Shown: positions 37,688 through 46,603, counted from the first letter of the stretch. The stretch: 64,000 nucleotides of DNA from Methanogenium organophilum (GCF_026684035.1 NZ_CP113361.1:310001-374000); one strand, 5' to 3'. Made by a program: numbers and translations. Notes: generated by a model from the letters alone, not told the origin.

Positions 37688-38328
37688 TCGATTACCTCCA
37701 CAGACCGCTGCGGGGAGAGAAGTGCTTCCGGAGTAGCAAGAGCACGACGAACCTGCTCTTTCTCAAGCCCCGCCAGTTCCCCCAGGAGAGAGAAGGCCCG
37801 TACAGACCTTACACCGGTAATAGAACGACCACCGGACGAAAGCGTCAGCATAAATCCATATTTTCGGGAGAAACGCCCAATATCCCGGTATCGTTCCAGT
37901 GCTCGTTGTCGTCTGTTCCCTGATTCCGAGATGATGCGAGACAAATCAATATCCACCGCAACACCACGGTCCGCTGCCATTCGGGCACTGACATGATCAA
38001 ATGCACGCTTGTCAGCATGATAGATACCCCGGAGAATATGGAACTGAATGTTCCCGAGAACAGCTCGGTTAAAAGCAGCATCTCCCGCATGAACCATCAC
38101 AATATCTACCTCACGTGCATTCCGGAGTGCGTCCCGGCATGATTTGACGGTATTCGCAGTAATTTCTGCTCCCGAAAGAAACCGGACGTTTCCAACGGTA
38201 CACCCCGCAGGGAGTCCAACCGCAACTGCCCCGGTAAAACCCCGCAGCTCAAGTTCACTTGCAAACCTCCGGAGAGAAGTATCCCCTGCCGGATATGGAT
38301 AGATACATGCATCAGCAGTCTTCATCAT
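37684..38328 (-). CDS. rnp3: RNase P protein component 3 (Rpp30)
   Basis: A 214-residue TIM-barrel-like protein. The N-terminus MMKTADACIYPYPAGDTSLR is in the usual Rpp30 position (typically DxxVxP). GIYHADKRAFDHVSARMAAD, GVAVDIDLSRIISESG and the late SSGGRSITGVRSVRA are family features. It partners Pop5, encoded next with a four-base overlap. The start could be either of the first two Met codons. Confidence 0.88.
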   Translation of the reverse strand: MMKTADACIYPYPAGDTSLRRFASELELRGFTGAVAVGLPAGCTVGNVRFLSGAEITANTVKSCRDALRNAREVDIVMVHAGDAAFNRAVLGNIQFHILRGIYHADKRAFDHVSARMAADRGVAVDIDLSRIISESGNRRQRALERYRDIGRFSRKYGFMLTLSSGGRSITGVRSVRAFSLLGELAGLEKEQVRRALATPEALLSPQRSVEVIE

Positions 38329-38413
38329 AAACGCCCCTGCGGCAGGAGTGAATAATTCATGTCAGCCGGAAACCGCCACATATGTCCCGGCATCGGCTGG
38401 AAAAGAAAAAGGG

Positions 38414-39004
38414 TTATTTCCCTTTGTTTTCGTTCGAACGAATACTTGGGCGGGTGTGCTCTGTGCCTTTTCCGCGTCTGCGCATACCACGTCCCTTCAC
38501 ACCGGCGCTGGTCAGACCACGTTCGGCACGGCCACGGTGTACAGAATCCGCCATCCATCCGAGATGAGGGTCATTGATGATTGCCGGGTGGTGCCCGTCA
38601 ACGAGAATAACCTCATACCATTTCTGGCGTCCGTCTTCACCAACCCAGTAGGAGTTCAGCACTTCCATGTTGCGGAACCTGCGGGCAGCACGCTCTTCAG
38701 CAATACGCTGGATGCTCTTCCCCATGGTTGCCCGGCGCATGCCCATGCGGTTTGTTCGGCGTCCACGGATATAGCGAGCTTTCCTTCGGCCACCACGGCG
38801 TACAGAAACACGTGCCACAATGATACCCTGCTTTGCACGGTATCCAAGGGTGCGTGCACGGTCGATACGGGTTGGGCGTTCGATACGCACAACACTGCCT
38901 TCCCGTCTCCAGATCTGCATTCTGTTCCACAGAAGCTGCTTGACTTCTGTTTCGTCAGGTTTTTTCCATGCCTCACGGACATAGGAATACATTGATTTTG
39001 TCAT
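38414..39004 (-). CDS. rpl15e: 50S ribosomal protein L15e
   Basis: A 196-residue basic ribosomal protein. The start [13 protein letters not shown], then [60 protein letters not shown], and a lysine/arginine-rich tail are diagnostic. The ATG at 39004 is preferred over 39019 because GGTGA lies about eight bases before it and the family begins M-x-K/R-SMY. It opens the superoperon, followed after 85 bases by rnp3. Confidence 0.95.
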   Translation of the reverse strand: MTKSMYSYVREAWKKPDETEVKQLLWNRMQIWRREGSVVRIERPTRIDRARTLGYRAKQGIIVARVSVRRGGRRKARYIRGRRTNRMGMRRATMGKSIQRIAEERAARRFRNMEVLNSYWVGEDGRQKWYEVILVDGHHPAIINDPHLGWMADSVHRGRAERGLTSAGVKGRGMRRRGKGTEHTRPSIRSNENKGK

Positions 39005-39064
39005 TTGGTTTTTCACCATGAAGGTTCAGCCATCCGTAATGTATGGCCACATCCCTTTTTCCAG

Positions 39065-39095
39065 CGGGTATACACCCGGCGGTTCTTATATATTT
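39065..39095 (-). promoter_or_regulatory. rpl15e promoter with hairpin at the predicted transcription start
   Basis: On the minus strand a TATA box (AAATATATAA, 39086-39095) should direct initiation near 39066. A 5-bp inverted repeat CGGGT-N4-ACCCG lies at 39065-39078, at the start of the about 60-base leader. It could be an operator or the first hairpin of a leader used for autogenous control, as known for other ribosomal protein genes. Control is inference. Confidence 0.45.
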
Positions 39096-39129
39096 GACCT
39101 TACGATATTAAATATCTGGGGGTGGAAGA

Positions 39130-39594
39130 TCAGGATTTTCGCTTCTCAGTGACACAGATACCTTCTATAGAGGTCTCAGGATACTGCCCGTCCTCATCTT
39201 TTTCTGCTGATTTGACCATGTCCCAGATGGTCAGAAGTGCCACACTGACACCGGTAAGGGCCTCCATCTCTACCCCTGTCCGACCATATGTCCGCACTGC
39301 AACCTCTGCTGTAATGTATCCATCACCATCATGGAAATCCACATCAACCCCACCGACCGGTAGGGGATGACACATTGGAATCAGTGACGAGGTCTGTTTT
39401 ACAGCCTGTATAGCCGCAATCCGTGCGGTCGCAAGCACATTCCCCTTGATTACATCTCCCGTCCGGATGGCATCAAGTGTCTCGGGACGGAGGTGTATCC
39501 TGCCCTCTGCACGTGCGAGACGGTGCACATCATCCTTGTCAGTGACGTCCACCATATAGGCACGGTCATTATTGATATGTGAAAATTCAGGCAT
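39130..39594 (-). CDS. moaC: Cyclic pyranopterin monophosphate synthase MoaC
   Basis: A 154-residue enzyme of molybdenum/tungsten pterin cofactor synthesis, converting the MoaA product to cyclic pyranopterin. Key sequences are MVDVTDKDDVHRLARAEGRI, KGNVLATARIAAIQAVKQTS, LIPMCHPLPVGGVDVDF with the active-site His, and RTYGRTGVEMEALTGVSVAL. The cofactor is needed for formylmethanofuran dehydrogenase, the first enzyme of CO2-reducing methanogenesis. moaA is not in this window. Confidence 0.95.
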   Translation of the reverse strand: MPEFSHINNDRAYMVDVTDKDDVHRLARAEGRIHLRPETLDAIRTGDVIKGNVLATARIAAIQAVKQTSSLIPMCHPLPVGGVDVDFHDGDGYITAEVAVRTYGRTGVEMEALTGVSVALLTIWDMVKSAEKDEDGQYPETSIEGICVTEKRKS

Positions 39595-39675
39595 ATTGTC
39601 TCAATATCCCATCCCTGACCATTAACGTGCCGGGATATTCTTTCTCAGGAAACTTCGTCATGATCTGACTTATCA

Positions 39676-41088
39676 CTACGCCCCCCCATGGATGCCGGAA
39701 AGAACCATGGGAATCTCTTTAAGAAGGTCCGTGGCTGCAAGGCCGTCACCCAGACCCTGCAATGATTCACCCGCAGAACCATTCACATAAGCACCCACCG
39801 CTGCCGCTTCAAATGCCGGGAGATGACAGAACAATGCCCCCACAATACCTGCAAGGACATCACCGGTGCCCCCAACAGTCATATGCGGCGTACCGGCGCG
39901 GTTGAAACGTACACGGGCGTTGTCAGAGATTACATCAACCGGGCCTTTCGCCAGAGTAACCCCGGCAGGCCCATGGTCACGCACCATTCGGCCCCGCCCC
40001 ACAGGATCCTCCGGAAGGCGGCACCCGGTCATCCGGAAAAATTCACCCGCATGAGGTGTGTAGATGGTATTGTCTGCAACAGGCAGGGGGAGGCTAAGGG
40101 CATCCGCATCAAAGACCGCCCTCCCCATATCCCCGGCAATTTTTGAGATGACGCCATGACTTTCAGTTCCAAGGCCACACCCGCAGACGGTAACATCTGC
40201 ACGCTGCGCAAGCGCTGCAAGCCGGTCCACATCATCCTCACCGATCACCTGCCCACACGTCCGCTCTACAATCAGGTCGGGACAGGGCAGCAAATTAGGG
40301 GTTGCAACCCGGACAATATCCGCCCCGGCGCGGATGGCTGCCATCCCGGCAAGATAGGGCGCACCCTGATATGGCCCACCGCCGATAACCAGCACCTCGC
40401 CTCCAACACCCTTGTGACTATGCTTCCCTTTTTTCCGCAGGAGCAGCAGATCACCGGGTCCCGTGAAACACTCGGCCTCATCGGGGATGCCAATGTCGAT
40501 GACCACAGGTTCTCCTTCCTTTGCCCGGTGAAATGAACAGACAACAGCAGCAGGAAGGCCGGGAGTCGGCACATCTGCGGCCACGACCGGTACGCAGGAT
40601 TCGCACACGACCCTGGCACAGGTGGCGTATGGCTCCCTGAGTCCGCCGGCGATACCGGTTCCCAGCATGGCATCGATTACGACATCCGCAGAAGTGATCC
40701 GGTCCCTGCATGCACAAACAGCGTCCGGCGTTTCAGCAATGATAACATCCACACCACAGTGAGAGAGCACATGGAAATTTCGGAGCGCTTCTCCTGAGCG
40801 TATGTCCCGTGAGAGAACGATCACTGTTACCATACAGTCCCGACAGAGATGGCGCGCCGCGACAAACCCATCACCTCCGTTGTTCCCCTTCCCACAGAGC
40901 AACACCACATGTCCGGGAGACATGCCCCTCACATAGTCTGCGAGGCCTTTCCCCGCGCACTCCATCAGCTGAACCGCAGAGACTCCCAACCCCTGTGCAT
41001 TAGTGTCAACTGCACGCATCCTCTCCGGGCTGATGACACCCTTCTCCAGAAATTCACGAAACTCCACACAATTCTTCCCGGCAATCAT
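39676..41088 (-). CDS. nnrDE: Bifunctional NAD(P)H-hydrate epimerase / ADP-dependent dehydratase
   Basis: A 470-residue repair enzyme that restores NADH and NADPH from their hydrates. The N-terminal epimerase domain (about residues 20-215) shows LLCGKGNNGGDGFVAARHL and VVIDAMLGTGIAGGLREPY. The C-terminal ribokinase-like dehydratase domain shows KHSHKGVGGEVLVIGGGPYQ, YTPHAGEFFRMTGC and TVGGTGDVLAGIVGALF. The fused order matches archaeal and bacterial homologs. GGTG lies eight bases before the ATG at 41088. It is divergent from the DHH phosphoesterase gene across 108 bases. Confidence 0.93.
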   Translation of the reverse strand: MIAGKNCVEFREFLEKGVISPERMRAVDTNAQGLGVSAVQLMECAGKGLADYVRGMSPGHVVLLCGKGNNGGDGFVAARHLCRDCMVTVIVLSRDIRSGEALRNFHVLSHCGVDVIIAETPDAVCACRDRITSADVVIDAMLGTGIAGGLREPYATCARVVCESCVPVVAADVPTPGLPAAVVCSFHRAKEGEPVVIDIGIPDEAECFTGPGDLLLLRKKGKHSHKGVGGEVLVIGGGPYQGAPYLAGMAAIRAGADIVRVATPNLLPCPDLIVERTCGQVIGEDDVDRLAALAQRADVTVCGCGLGTESHGVISKIAGDMGRAVFDADALSLPLPVADNTIYTPHAGEFFRMTGCRLPEDPVGRGRMVRDHGPAGVTLAKGPVDVISDNARVRFNRAGTPHMTVGGTGDVLAGIVGALFCHLPAFEAAAVGAYVNGSAGESLQGLGDGLAATDLLKEIPMVLSGIHGGA

Positions 41089-41196
41089 CTACGACACCTG
41101 TTGTTCCTATCAGATTCATGTACTGTCCTCCTCCATTAACATTCCACCACATAGCCACCATTCAAGAGAGAGCAATGACAACCAATACCATAACAA

Positions 41197-42582
41197 ATGA
41201 CGTTTGAGGATGACATCCGGGCGGTTGCCCACCAGATACAGGATGCAGACGCGGTCACCGTTATATCCCATATTGATGCGGACGGCATCACCAGTGAAGC
41301 AATTATGATGCAGGCATGCACAGATGCAGAGATCCCTGCAAAAAGTGTCTTTGTACGTCAGCTTGAGCCCATGACCATGAAATACGTGCCTGAAGACAGC
41401 AGCCTGAAGGTATTCATTGACCTTGGAGCAGGGCAGCAAAATCTGATGGAGGAACGAGGCATGCGTACCGAAGAGGTAGCAATTATTGACCACCACATCA
41501 CGCAGAATGTAGAAACACCATATCTGCAGGCAAATGGTCAGCCCTACGGCCACACACAGCTATCTGCAGCAGGTGTCGGATACCTCGTTGCAAAAGAGAT
41601 GAATCCAAGACACCCCCACCTGGGAATGCTTGCAAAGAACGCGGTCGTCGGGAATGTCGGCGATATGATGGCGCGGGAACACTGCGGCCTGACAGGACCC
41701 GCACGCGAGATCGCAGCAGATGGAGAAAAAGCCGGAACCATCGAAATTCTGCAGCGGCAGTTTAACTCCTACGGGATCTCCACCCGTCCCCTCCGAATCT
41801 GCCTCTCATACAGCGATGACCCGTTCATTCCGGGCATCTCCAACAATGAACTGAAAGCAGAAACATTTCTCCGTAAACTGGAGATAGAAGAGCGGACCGC
41901 AGGAGGGAGACAGCGGGTCTGGGAAGACCTTGACCAGGATGAAAAATCGGCCATTATCAACGGCCTTGCACAGCAGATGCTTGCAACGGGACAGGACATA
42001 TCCCGCCTTCTCGCAGAACACTACATATTCCCTGAAGAGGAAAGAGGAACACCCCTGCGCAATGCATCAGAGTATGCGACCATGCTCAACGCCTGCGGAC
42101 GCTGGGCGCGGCCCCGTGTGGGAAGTGCGGTCTGTGCAGGCGATCGGGCACAGGCATATCGTGAAGGAGAAGAGATGCTGCGCCACCACAAACGGATTAT
42201 CCGGGAGATGATGGAGTACATCCTTGACACCGGCACCATTGCACTGAGCCACATCCAGCACATCCATGTCAGAGACCGGTTCCCGGACACCATCGTTGGT
42301 ATCGGGGCAGGGATGGCGCTCTCGAAACTGGACTTTGAAAAACCAATCATGGTTCTCTGTTACCTCAATGACGATCCTGAACTCGTTAAAGTCTCTATGC
42401 GAACCAATACCCGCATGGTGGAACGGGGTATTGACCTGCAGGCCGCACTCATGGCAGCATCAGAAGAGATCGGTGGTGGTGGCGGAGGACATAAGATAGC
42501 TGCGGGAGCATATATTCCACGGAATGCCGAAGAGGGGTTTGCAGAACGTGTCAACAGAATTATCGCAGAACAGCGCAGGTAA
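41197..42582 (+). CDS. DHH-family phosphoesterase, archaeal RecJ-like nuclease
   Basis: A 461-residue protein. The DHH core has SHIDADGI, an Asp in VFIDLGAGQQN, IIDHHIT and a late NVGDMMAREHCG. The C-terminal DHHA1 substrate domain ends EIGGGGGGHKIAAGA. Archaeal RecJ homologs are single-strand exonucleases; one (GAN) associates with the GINS complex at replication forks. Which activity applies here is not decided by sequence. It overlaps the PUA-domain gene downstream. Confidence 0.88.
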   Translation: MTFEDDIRAVAHQIQDADAVTVISHIDADGITSEAIMMQACTDAEIPAKSVFVRQLEPMTMKYVPEDSSLKVFIDLGAGQQNLMEERGMRTEEVAIIDHHITQNVETPYLQANGQPYGHTQLSAAGVGYLVAKEMNPRHPHLGMLAKNAVVGNVGDMMAREHCGLTGPAREIAADGEKAGTIEILQRQFNSYGISTRPLRICLSYSDDPFIPGISNNELKAETFLRKLEIEERTAGGRQRVWEDLDQDEKSAIINGLAQQMLATGQDISRLLAEHYIFPEEERGTPLRNASEYATMLNACGRWARPRVGSAVCAGDRAQAYREGEEMLRHHKRIIREMMEYILDTGTIALSHIQHIHVRDRFPDTIVGIGAGMALSKLDFEKPIMVLCYLNDDPELVKVSMRTNTRMVERGIDLQAALMAASEEIGGGGGGHKIAAGAYIPRNAEEGFAERVNRIIAEQRR

Positions 42583-43027
42583 CCGCGTACGGACAATCGC
42601 AGATTACCAGTTCGGGAAAGGGGCAGGAGCTGCCATCTTTCCTGACGAATGCACATTCAAACTGTCCACCACCAAACGAATACGCTATGTGATGCTGGAT
42701 GGTGTCCGTATCGCCACAGTCCGGGCACATGACGGAAGATTCACCCTGTCCATTGAAGGGGCAGAACGTCTCTGGCGCTACCTCCCCGCGCCCGCATACC
42801 GGGTAACTGTTGCAGAAGAGGTGGCCGAATATATCATGAAAGGAAAAAATGCAATGGCAAAACATGTCACCGCAGCAGACCCGGCAATCATGGCCGGAGA
42901 AGAAGTCCTCGTTGTCACAGGCGATGATAAGCTCATCGGTACCGGGAATGCGCTTCTCTCCGGTGATGAGATGATGGCATTTAATTATGGTGGAGCAGTA
43001 CAGGTACGGTCAGGAAGGTTGATCTGA
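42548..43027 (+). CDS. PUA-domain RNA-binding protein
   Basis: A 159-residue protein. The C-terminal 75 residues form a PUA domain (NAMAKHVTAADPAIMAGEEV; DKLIGTGNALLSGDEM), which binds RNA, often tRNA or rRNA. The N-terminal part (IADYQFGKGAGAAIFPDECT) is a pre-PUA domain as in archaeal tgtA-like and pseudouridine synthase relatives, but no catalytic domain is present. The GTG at 42548 is chosen because GAGGGG lies ten bases before it; an ATG at 42524 is possible. It precedes NAC and trmI, a group concerned with RNA and nascent chains. Confidence 0.85.
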   Translation: MSTELSQNSAGNRVRTIADYQFGKGAGAAIFPDECTFKLSTTKRIRYVMLDGVRIATVRAHDGRFTLSIEGAERLWRYLPAPAYRVTVAEEVAEYIMKGKNAMAKHVTAADPAIMAGEEVLVVTGDDKLIGTGNALLSGDEMMAFNYGGAVQVRSGRLI

Positions 43028-43028
43028 A

Positions 43029-43370
43029 ATGATGCCAGGATTAAATCCAAAAAAGATGAAACAGATGATGAAACAGCTCGGCATGAAGATGGAAGAGATC
43101 GAGGGTGTCGAGCGGGTTGTCATCTATACGACTGAAGGTGAATATGTCTTTGAACCCGCAGAGGTTGTGGCAACCACCATGCAGGGAACAAAGACCTATC
43201 AGATTCAGGGTAGTGATCCGGTATTTGTCCCGAAAGAACTGGACATACCCGATGAGGACGTGATGCTTGTCGCAGAACAGGCGCAGGTATCACCTGACGA
43301 AGCACGTACTGCACTTAAAGAAACAAACGGCGAGATTGCAGATGCGATTATCAGACTTACAAGCGCATGA
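43029..43370 (+). CDS. nac: Nascent polypeptide-associated complex protein (archaeal alpha-NAC)
   Basis: A 113-residue ribosome-associated chaperone. The N-terminal GLNPKKMKQMMKQLGMKMEE and NAC beta-barrel (VERVVIYTTEGEYVFEPAEV) are followed by a C-terminal UBA domain (VSPDEARTALKETNGEIADA). Archaeal NAC is a homodimer that binds emerging polypeptides. It begins one base after the PUA gene stop and overlaps trmI by four bases (ATGA-type). Confidence 0.95.
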   Translation: MMPGLNPKKMKQMMKQLGMKMEEIEGVERVVIYTTEGEYVFEPAEVVATTMQGTKTYQIQGSDPVFVPKELDIPDEDVMLVAEQAQVSPDEARTALKETNGEIADAIIRLTSA

Positions 43371-44095
43371 TTCGTGATGGCCAGCGTGTCCTTCTTATCC
43401 ATGACGGGAAGGAATATTACGTCCGTGCAGGGAATGGAACCCTCTCCACCGACAAAGGCATCATCGATCTGAATGTCTTAATGGATGCAACGCCAGGTGA
43501 GACTATAGAAACACACCTGGGCATCCCATTCTATATCCGAATCCCACGGCCGACAGACTTCTTCTCCCATGCCCGGCGTACCGGCGCACCGATGCTCCCG
43601 AAGGATATCGGGATGGTGTGTGCGCTGACGGGCATGAACAGAAATGATGATGTCCTTGACGCGGGGACCGGCAGCGGAATTGCTTCGATATTCTTTGGCG
43701 GAATTGCCAAAAGCGTGAGAACATTTGAAATTCGTGAGGAATTTGCCAAGGTTTGCCGTAAAAATATCGAAGAGGCGGGTCTTGAGAATGTCGAAGTCGT
43801 TGCAGGAGACATGCTTGATGCAGAAGGGTCTTTTGATGTCGTTCATCTGGATCTGCAGATCACGGAGGCGCATATCCATCATGCCCATGCCCTCCTGAGA
43901 CCAGGTGGATATCTTGCAACGTATACACCGTTTTTAGAACAGACATTCATCGTCATGGATACGGCAGAACCACTCTTTACGGATGTCGTCTGCCACGAAC
44001 TGATAGGACGTGAGCTTACACGGACAAAGCGCGGGACGCGCCCGTCCACGCGCGTAAGCCACAGCGGATATATCACCGTTGCCCGGAAGGAATAA
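43367..44095 (+). CDS. trmI: tRNA (adenine-N1)-methyltransferase TrmI
   Basis: A 242-residue SAM-dependent methyltransferase that makes m1A at positions 57/58 of archaeal tRNAs. The N-terminal beta domain contains the conserved SHARRTGAPMLPKDIGMV-like region. Motif I is DVLDAGTGSGIASIFFGG, with the acidic residue in VRTFEIREEF and motif IV FDVVHLDLQITEAH. It is the last gene of the PUA-NAC-TrmI operon and begins within the end of NAC. Confidence 0.92.
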   Translation: MIRDGQRVLLIHDGKEYYVRAGNGTLSTDKGIIDLNVLMDATPGETIETHLGIPFYIRIPRPTDFFSHARRTGAPMLPKDIGMVCALTGMNRNDDVLDAGTGSGIASIFFGGIAKSVRTFEIREEFAKVCRKNIEEAGLENVEVVAGDMLDAEGSFDVVHLDLQITEAHIHHAHALLRPGGYLATYTPFLEQTFIVMDTAEPLFTDVVCHELIGRELTRTKRGTRPSTRVSHSGYITVARKE

Positions 44096-44172
44096 TACTT
44101 CCCGGCCACCGCCCCCCCATTTTTTCACACCTGCAGGATACTACTATTACTTTTCATCGCGCATTACTGATT

Positions 44173-44265
44173 ATGAAGGGAATCACAGACAGAAATGCCT
44201 GGTGCATTTCCCTGTGTATTATTCCCATTCTTCTTTTACCGTTACAACATGAGGCGGGGCTCTGA
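44173..44265 (+). CDS. 30-aa leader ORF overlapping pyrB start
   Basis: An ATG at 44173 opens a 30-codon frame whose TGA overlaps the pyrB ATG as TGATG. The product begins MKGITDRNAW, has a hydrophobic CISLCIIPILLLPL segment, and ends QHEAGL. The pyrB ribosome site GAGGCGGGG lies inside its last codons, so ribosomes finishing this frame could re-initiate at pyrB. This recalls the pyrL leader of enterobacterial pyrBI in position only. No ribosome site precedes its own ATG, so it may be leaderless or not translated. Confidence 0.35.
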   Translation: MKGITDRNAWCISLCIIPILLLPLQHEAGL

Positions 44266-45158
44266 TGAAACATATCATATCGATAAAGGACTTTGGAAAG
44301 GAGGAGATAGACAGTCTTCTTGCCCGGGCAGGTGCCATTGATGCAGCACCGCAGAACCAAAAAACACTGGATGGAAAACAGGTTGCACTCCTCTTCTTTG
44401 AGCCAAGTACGCGTACACGGATGTCCTTTGCATCTGCAGTCGCACGGCTTGGAGGCACAACAATTACCGTTGACAGTGTTGAGGGGAGCTCAATCTCAAA
44501 AGGTGAGACACTGGCTGACACCGTGCGGGTAGTGAGCAGTTATGTGGATGCCATTGTTCTGCGCCATCCCAAAGAAGGGGCAGCACGTCTGGCAAGCGAA
44601 TTTGCATCTGTCCCGGTAATAAATGCAGGTGATGGGGCAGGACAGCACCCGTCCCAGACACTGCTTGATCTCTACACAATCCGTCAGTCAATGCCGCTAA
44701 AAAATATCCATATCGGCCTGCTGGGTGATCTCAGGTATGGCAGGACAACCCATTCGCTTGCCTATGCGCTCTCCAATTACAATGTCACCATACACACCAT
44801 CGCACCCCCAACCCTTGAACTCCCGGAGAGTCTGGTGGATGAACTACACAGACGCGGGTGCACGGTACAGGAACACGCAGATATCACCGATATCATCCCC
44901 AATCTGGATGTTATATACACCACCAGGATTCAGCGGGAACGATTCCCGGACGCGGCATCATACTACAATGTGGCAGAAAGTTACCGGATAACACCCGAGA
45001 TCCTCGATGAGCGCAAAGAGGGGATGATTGTCCTCCACCCTCTGCCGCGGGCAGGAGAAATTGACCCACGGGTCGATGAACTCCCCTGTGCACGCTACTT
45101 TGAACAGGCACGCAATGGGGTGCCGGTACGAATGGCAATGCTGGAAGAGGTAATCTAA
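44265..45158 (+). CDS. pyrB: Aspartate carbamoyltransferase catalytic subunit
   Basis: A 297-residue enzyme joining carbamoyl phosphate and aspartate in pyrimidine synthesis. Carbamoyl-phosphate site FFEPSTRTRMSF, then the aspartate-side loop VDSVEGSSISKGETLADT, HPSQTLLDLYTI, and the late HPLPRAGEIDPRVD. A strong GAGGCGGGG site precedes the ATG. It lies one base before pyrI, so both subunits of the regulated holoenzyme are made together. Confidence 0.96.
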   Translation: MKHIISIKDFGKEEIDSLLARAGAIDAAPQNQKTLDGKQVALLFFEPSTRTRMSFASAVARLGGTTITVDSVEGSSISKGETLADTVRVVSSYVDAIVLRHPKEGAARLASEFASVPVINAGDGAGQHPSQTLLDLYTIRQSMPLKNIHIGLLGDLRYGRTTHSLAYALSNYNVTIHTIAPPTLELPESLVDELHRRGCTVQEHADITDIIPNLDVIYTTRIQRERFPDAASYYNVAESYRITPEILDERKEGMIVLHPLPRAGEIDPRVDELPCARYFEQARNGVPVRMAMLEEVI

Positions 45159-45159
45159 A

Positions 45160-45630
45160 ATGGAAGATAAACCACAGGGTCTTCTGATAAGCCCCATCAA
45201 AGACGGTACGGTAATCGATCATATCCGGGCCGGTGCCGCACTTACCGTCCTGCGGATGCTTGGCATCACCGGCCAGACCGAGGAGGAGCTCTCTATTGCC
45301 ACCAATGTGACCTCCATGACCTGCGGACAGGAAGGGAAAAAAGATATCGTCAAAGTGAGCAACCGCGAACTTTCAAAAGAAGAAGTCGACAGAATAGCCC
45401 TCATATCACCAAAGGCCACCATCAACATCATCCGGGATTACATCGTGGCCGAGAAAAAAGGCGTAGAGACACCAAAACTTCTCTACGGCATTATAAAGTG
45501 CACCAATTCAGGGTGCATCAGCAATGCCAATGAACCGATAAAAAGTGCATTTGAAGTGACGGAGGCAGGCCTTCACTGTCTGTATTGCGACACCGTCATA
45601 ACAACCGATATTGAAAGCCACATCATCTGA
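45160..45630 (+). CDS. pyrI: Aspartate carbamoyltransferase regulatory subunit
   Basis: A 156-residue allosteric subunit. The N-terminal nucleotide-binding domain (LISPIKDGTVIDHIRAGAAL) is followed by the C-terminal zinc domain with four Cys (CTNSGC and CLYC), which contacts PyrB. Its presence indicates feedback control by CTP/ATP, as in E. coli. Its last eight bases overlap the convergent coaD gene. Confidence 0.96.
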   Translation: MEDKPQGLLISPIKDGTVIDHIRAGAALTVLRMLGITGQTEEELSIATNVTSMTCGQEGKKDIVKVSNRELSKEEVDRIALISPKATINIIRDYIVAEKKGVETPKLLYGIIKCTNSGCISNANEPIKSAFEVTEAGLHCLYCDTVITTDIESHII

Positions 45631-46081
45631 TGACCCGCCCATGGTCATCAATCTCTCCCCGGTATATCCGTGTGGAAGAGATCCACCTTCCGTCATCGGC
45701 AAGGACGCAGGTGATCTGATGAATATCAACCTTTTTTCTGCCGCGTTCTTTTCTCAGACGATTTATTTCAAGACTTACCGGAAAAGTCTCCTCACTGACA
45801 ACAAGGGCATCAAAATCCGTGTCAAGGGTCGCGCCATATCGATCCTCCAGGGGAATGACATTCCATGTCGCAGAATACCCGGAATCCTGAATAAATGTAG
45901 TAAGAATCTCTTTACGCTTTTCATACGGTGCAATTGGATGATTCTTATCCCCAGCGAACTGATCTGTCGAAAGACCGATAATGACGTGCCCGTCATCGCC
46001 TGCAAGCTCAAATGAACGAGATAACAGCTTTTTGTGTCCATCGTGCAGCGGGCTGAAAGTGCCCCCTACCATAATCTTCAT
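45623..46081 (-). CDS. coaD: Archaeal pantetheine-phosphate adenylyltransferase
   Basis: A 152-residue nucleotidyltransferase making dephospho-CoA from 4'-phosphopantetheine and ATP. The motif GGTFSPLHDGHKKLL holds the HxGH signature, followed by HVIIGLSTDQFAG, PYEKRKEILTTF and the second motif ISSTRIYRGEID. It belongs to the archaeal/eukaryotic PPAT type rather than the bacterial one. Divergent from the gamma-carbonic anhydrase gene with a 30-bp gap. Confidence 0.93.
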   Translation of the reverse strand: MKIMVGGTFSPLHDGHKKLLSRSFELAGDDGHVIIGLSTDQFAGDKNHPIAPYEKRKEILTTFIQDSGYSATWNVIPLEDRYGATLDTDFDALVVSEETFPVSLEINRLRKERGRKKVDIHQITCVLADDGRWISSTRIYRGEIDDHGRVIR

Positions 46082-46111
46082 TGGACCGTGAGGTTAAACG
46101 TATTACCTATT

Positions 46112-46603
46112 ATGAATAGCGATACTTCTGCCGGAACACCCGCATTTATTGCAAAAAATGCAACCGTGACCGGCGATGTCAGCATCGCAGACGATGTCAG
46201 CATCTGGTACGGCGCAGTCATCAGGGCTGATAAAGACCGAATCATGGTCCACACAGGTTCAAATATACAGGACAACGCTGTTGTTCACACCACCACCGGA
46301 TGTCCGGTTACCATTGGCAGGGATGTTTCTGTCGGCCATGGCGCCATTATCCACGGTGCAACAATACAGGACCGTGTGCTGGTCGGCATGGGTGCCATCA
46401 TCATGAATAACGCAACTGTCGGAGAAGACAGCATAATCGCGGCGGGCTCTGTCGTCACCGAAGGAAAAGAGATCCCCCCCCGGTCTCTTGTAATGGGCGT
46501 ACCGGGCAAAGTAATACGGGAAGTGTCAGAGGAACAGATCAAACAGATTCTGGATAATGCCCGTTCCTATGTCAAACTCGGTAAGGAGGCAAACAATGGC
46601 TGA
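46112..46603 (+). CDS. Gamma-class carbonic anhydrase family protein (left-handed beta helix)
   Basis: A 163-residue hexapeptide-repeat protein. VSIWYGAVIRADKDRIMVHT, NIQDNAVVHTTTGCPVTIGR, and VGHGAIIHGATIQDRVLVGM place the three metal-binding His as in Cam/YrdA proteins. The acidic loop that carries the proton shuttle in Methanosarcina Cam is absent, so activity may be weak (CamH-like). The ATG at 46112 fits the fold start. It overlaps the HdrA-like gene by eight bases. Confidence 0.88.
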   Translation: MNSDTSAGTPAFIAKNATVTGDVSIADDVSIWYGAVIRADKDRIMVHTGSNIQDNAVVHTTTGCPVTIGRDVSVGHGAIIHGATIQDRVLVGMGAIIMNNATVGEDSIIAAGSVVTEGKEIPPRSLVMGVPGKVIREVSEEQIKQILDNARSYVKLGKEANNG

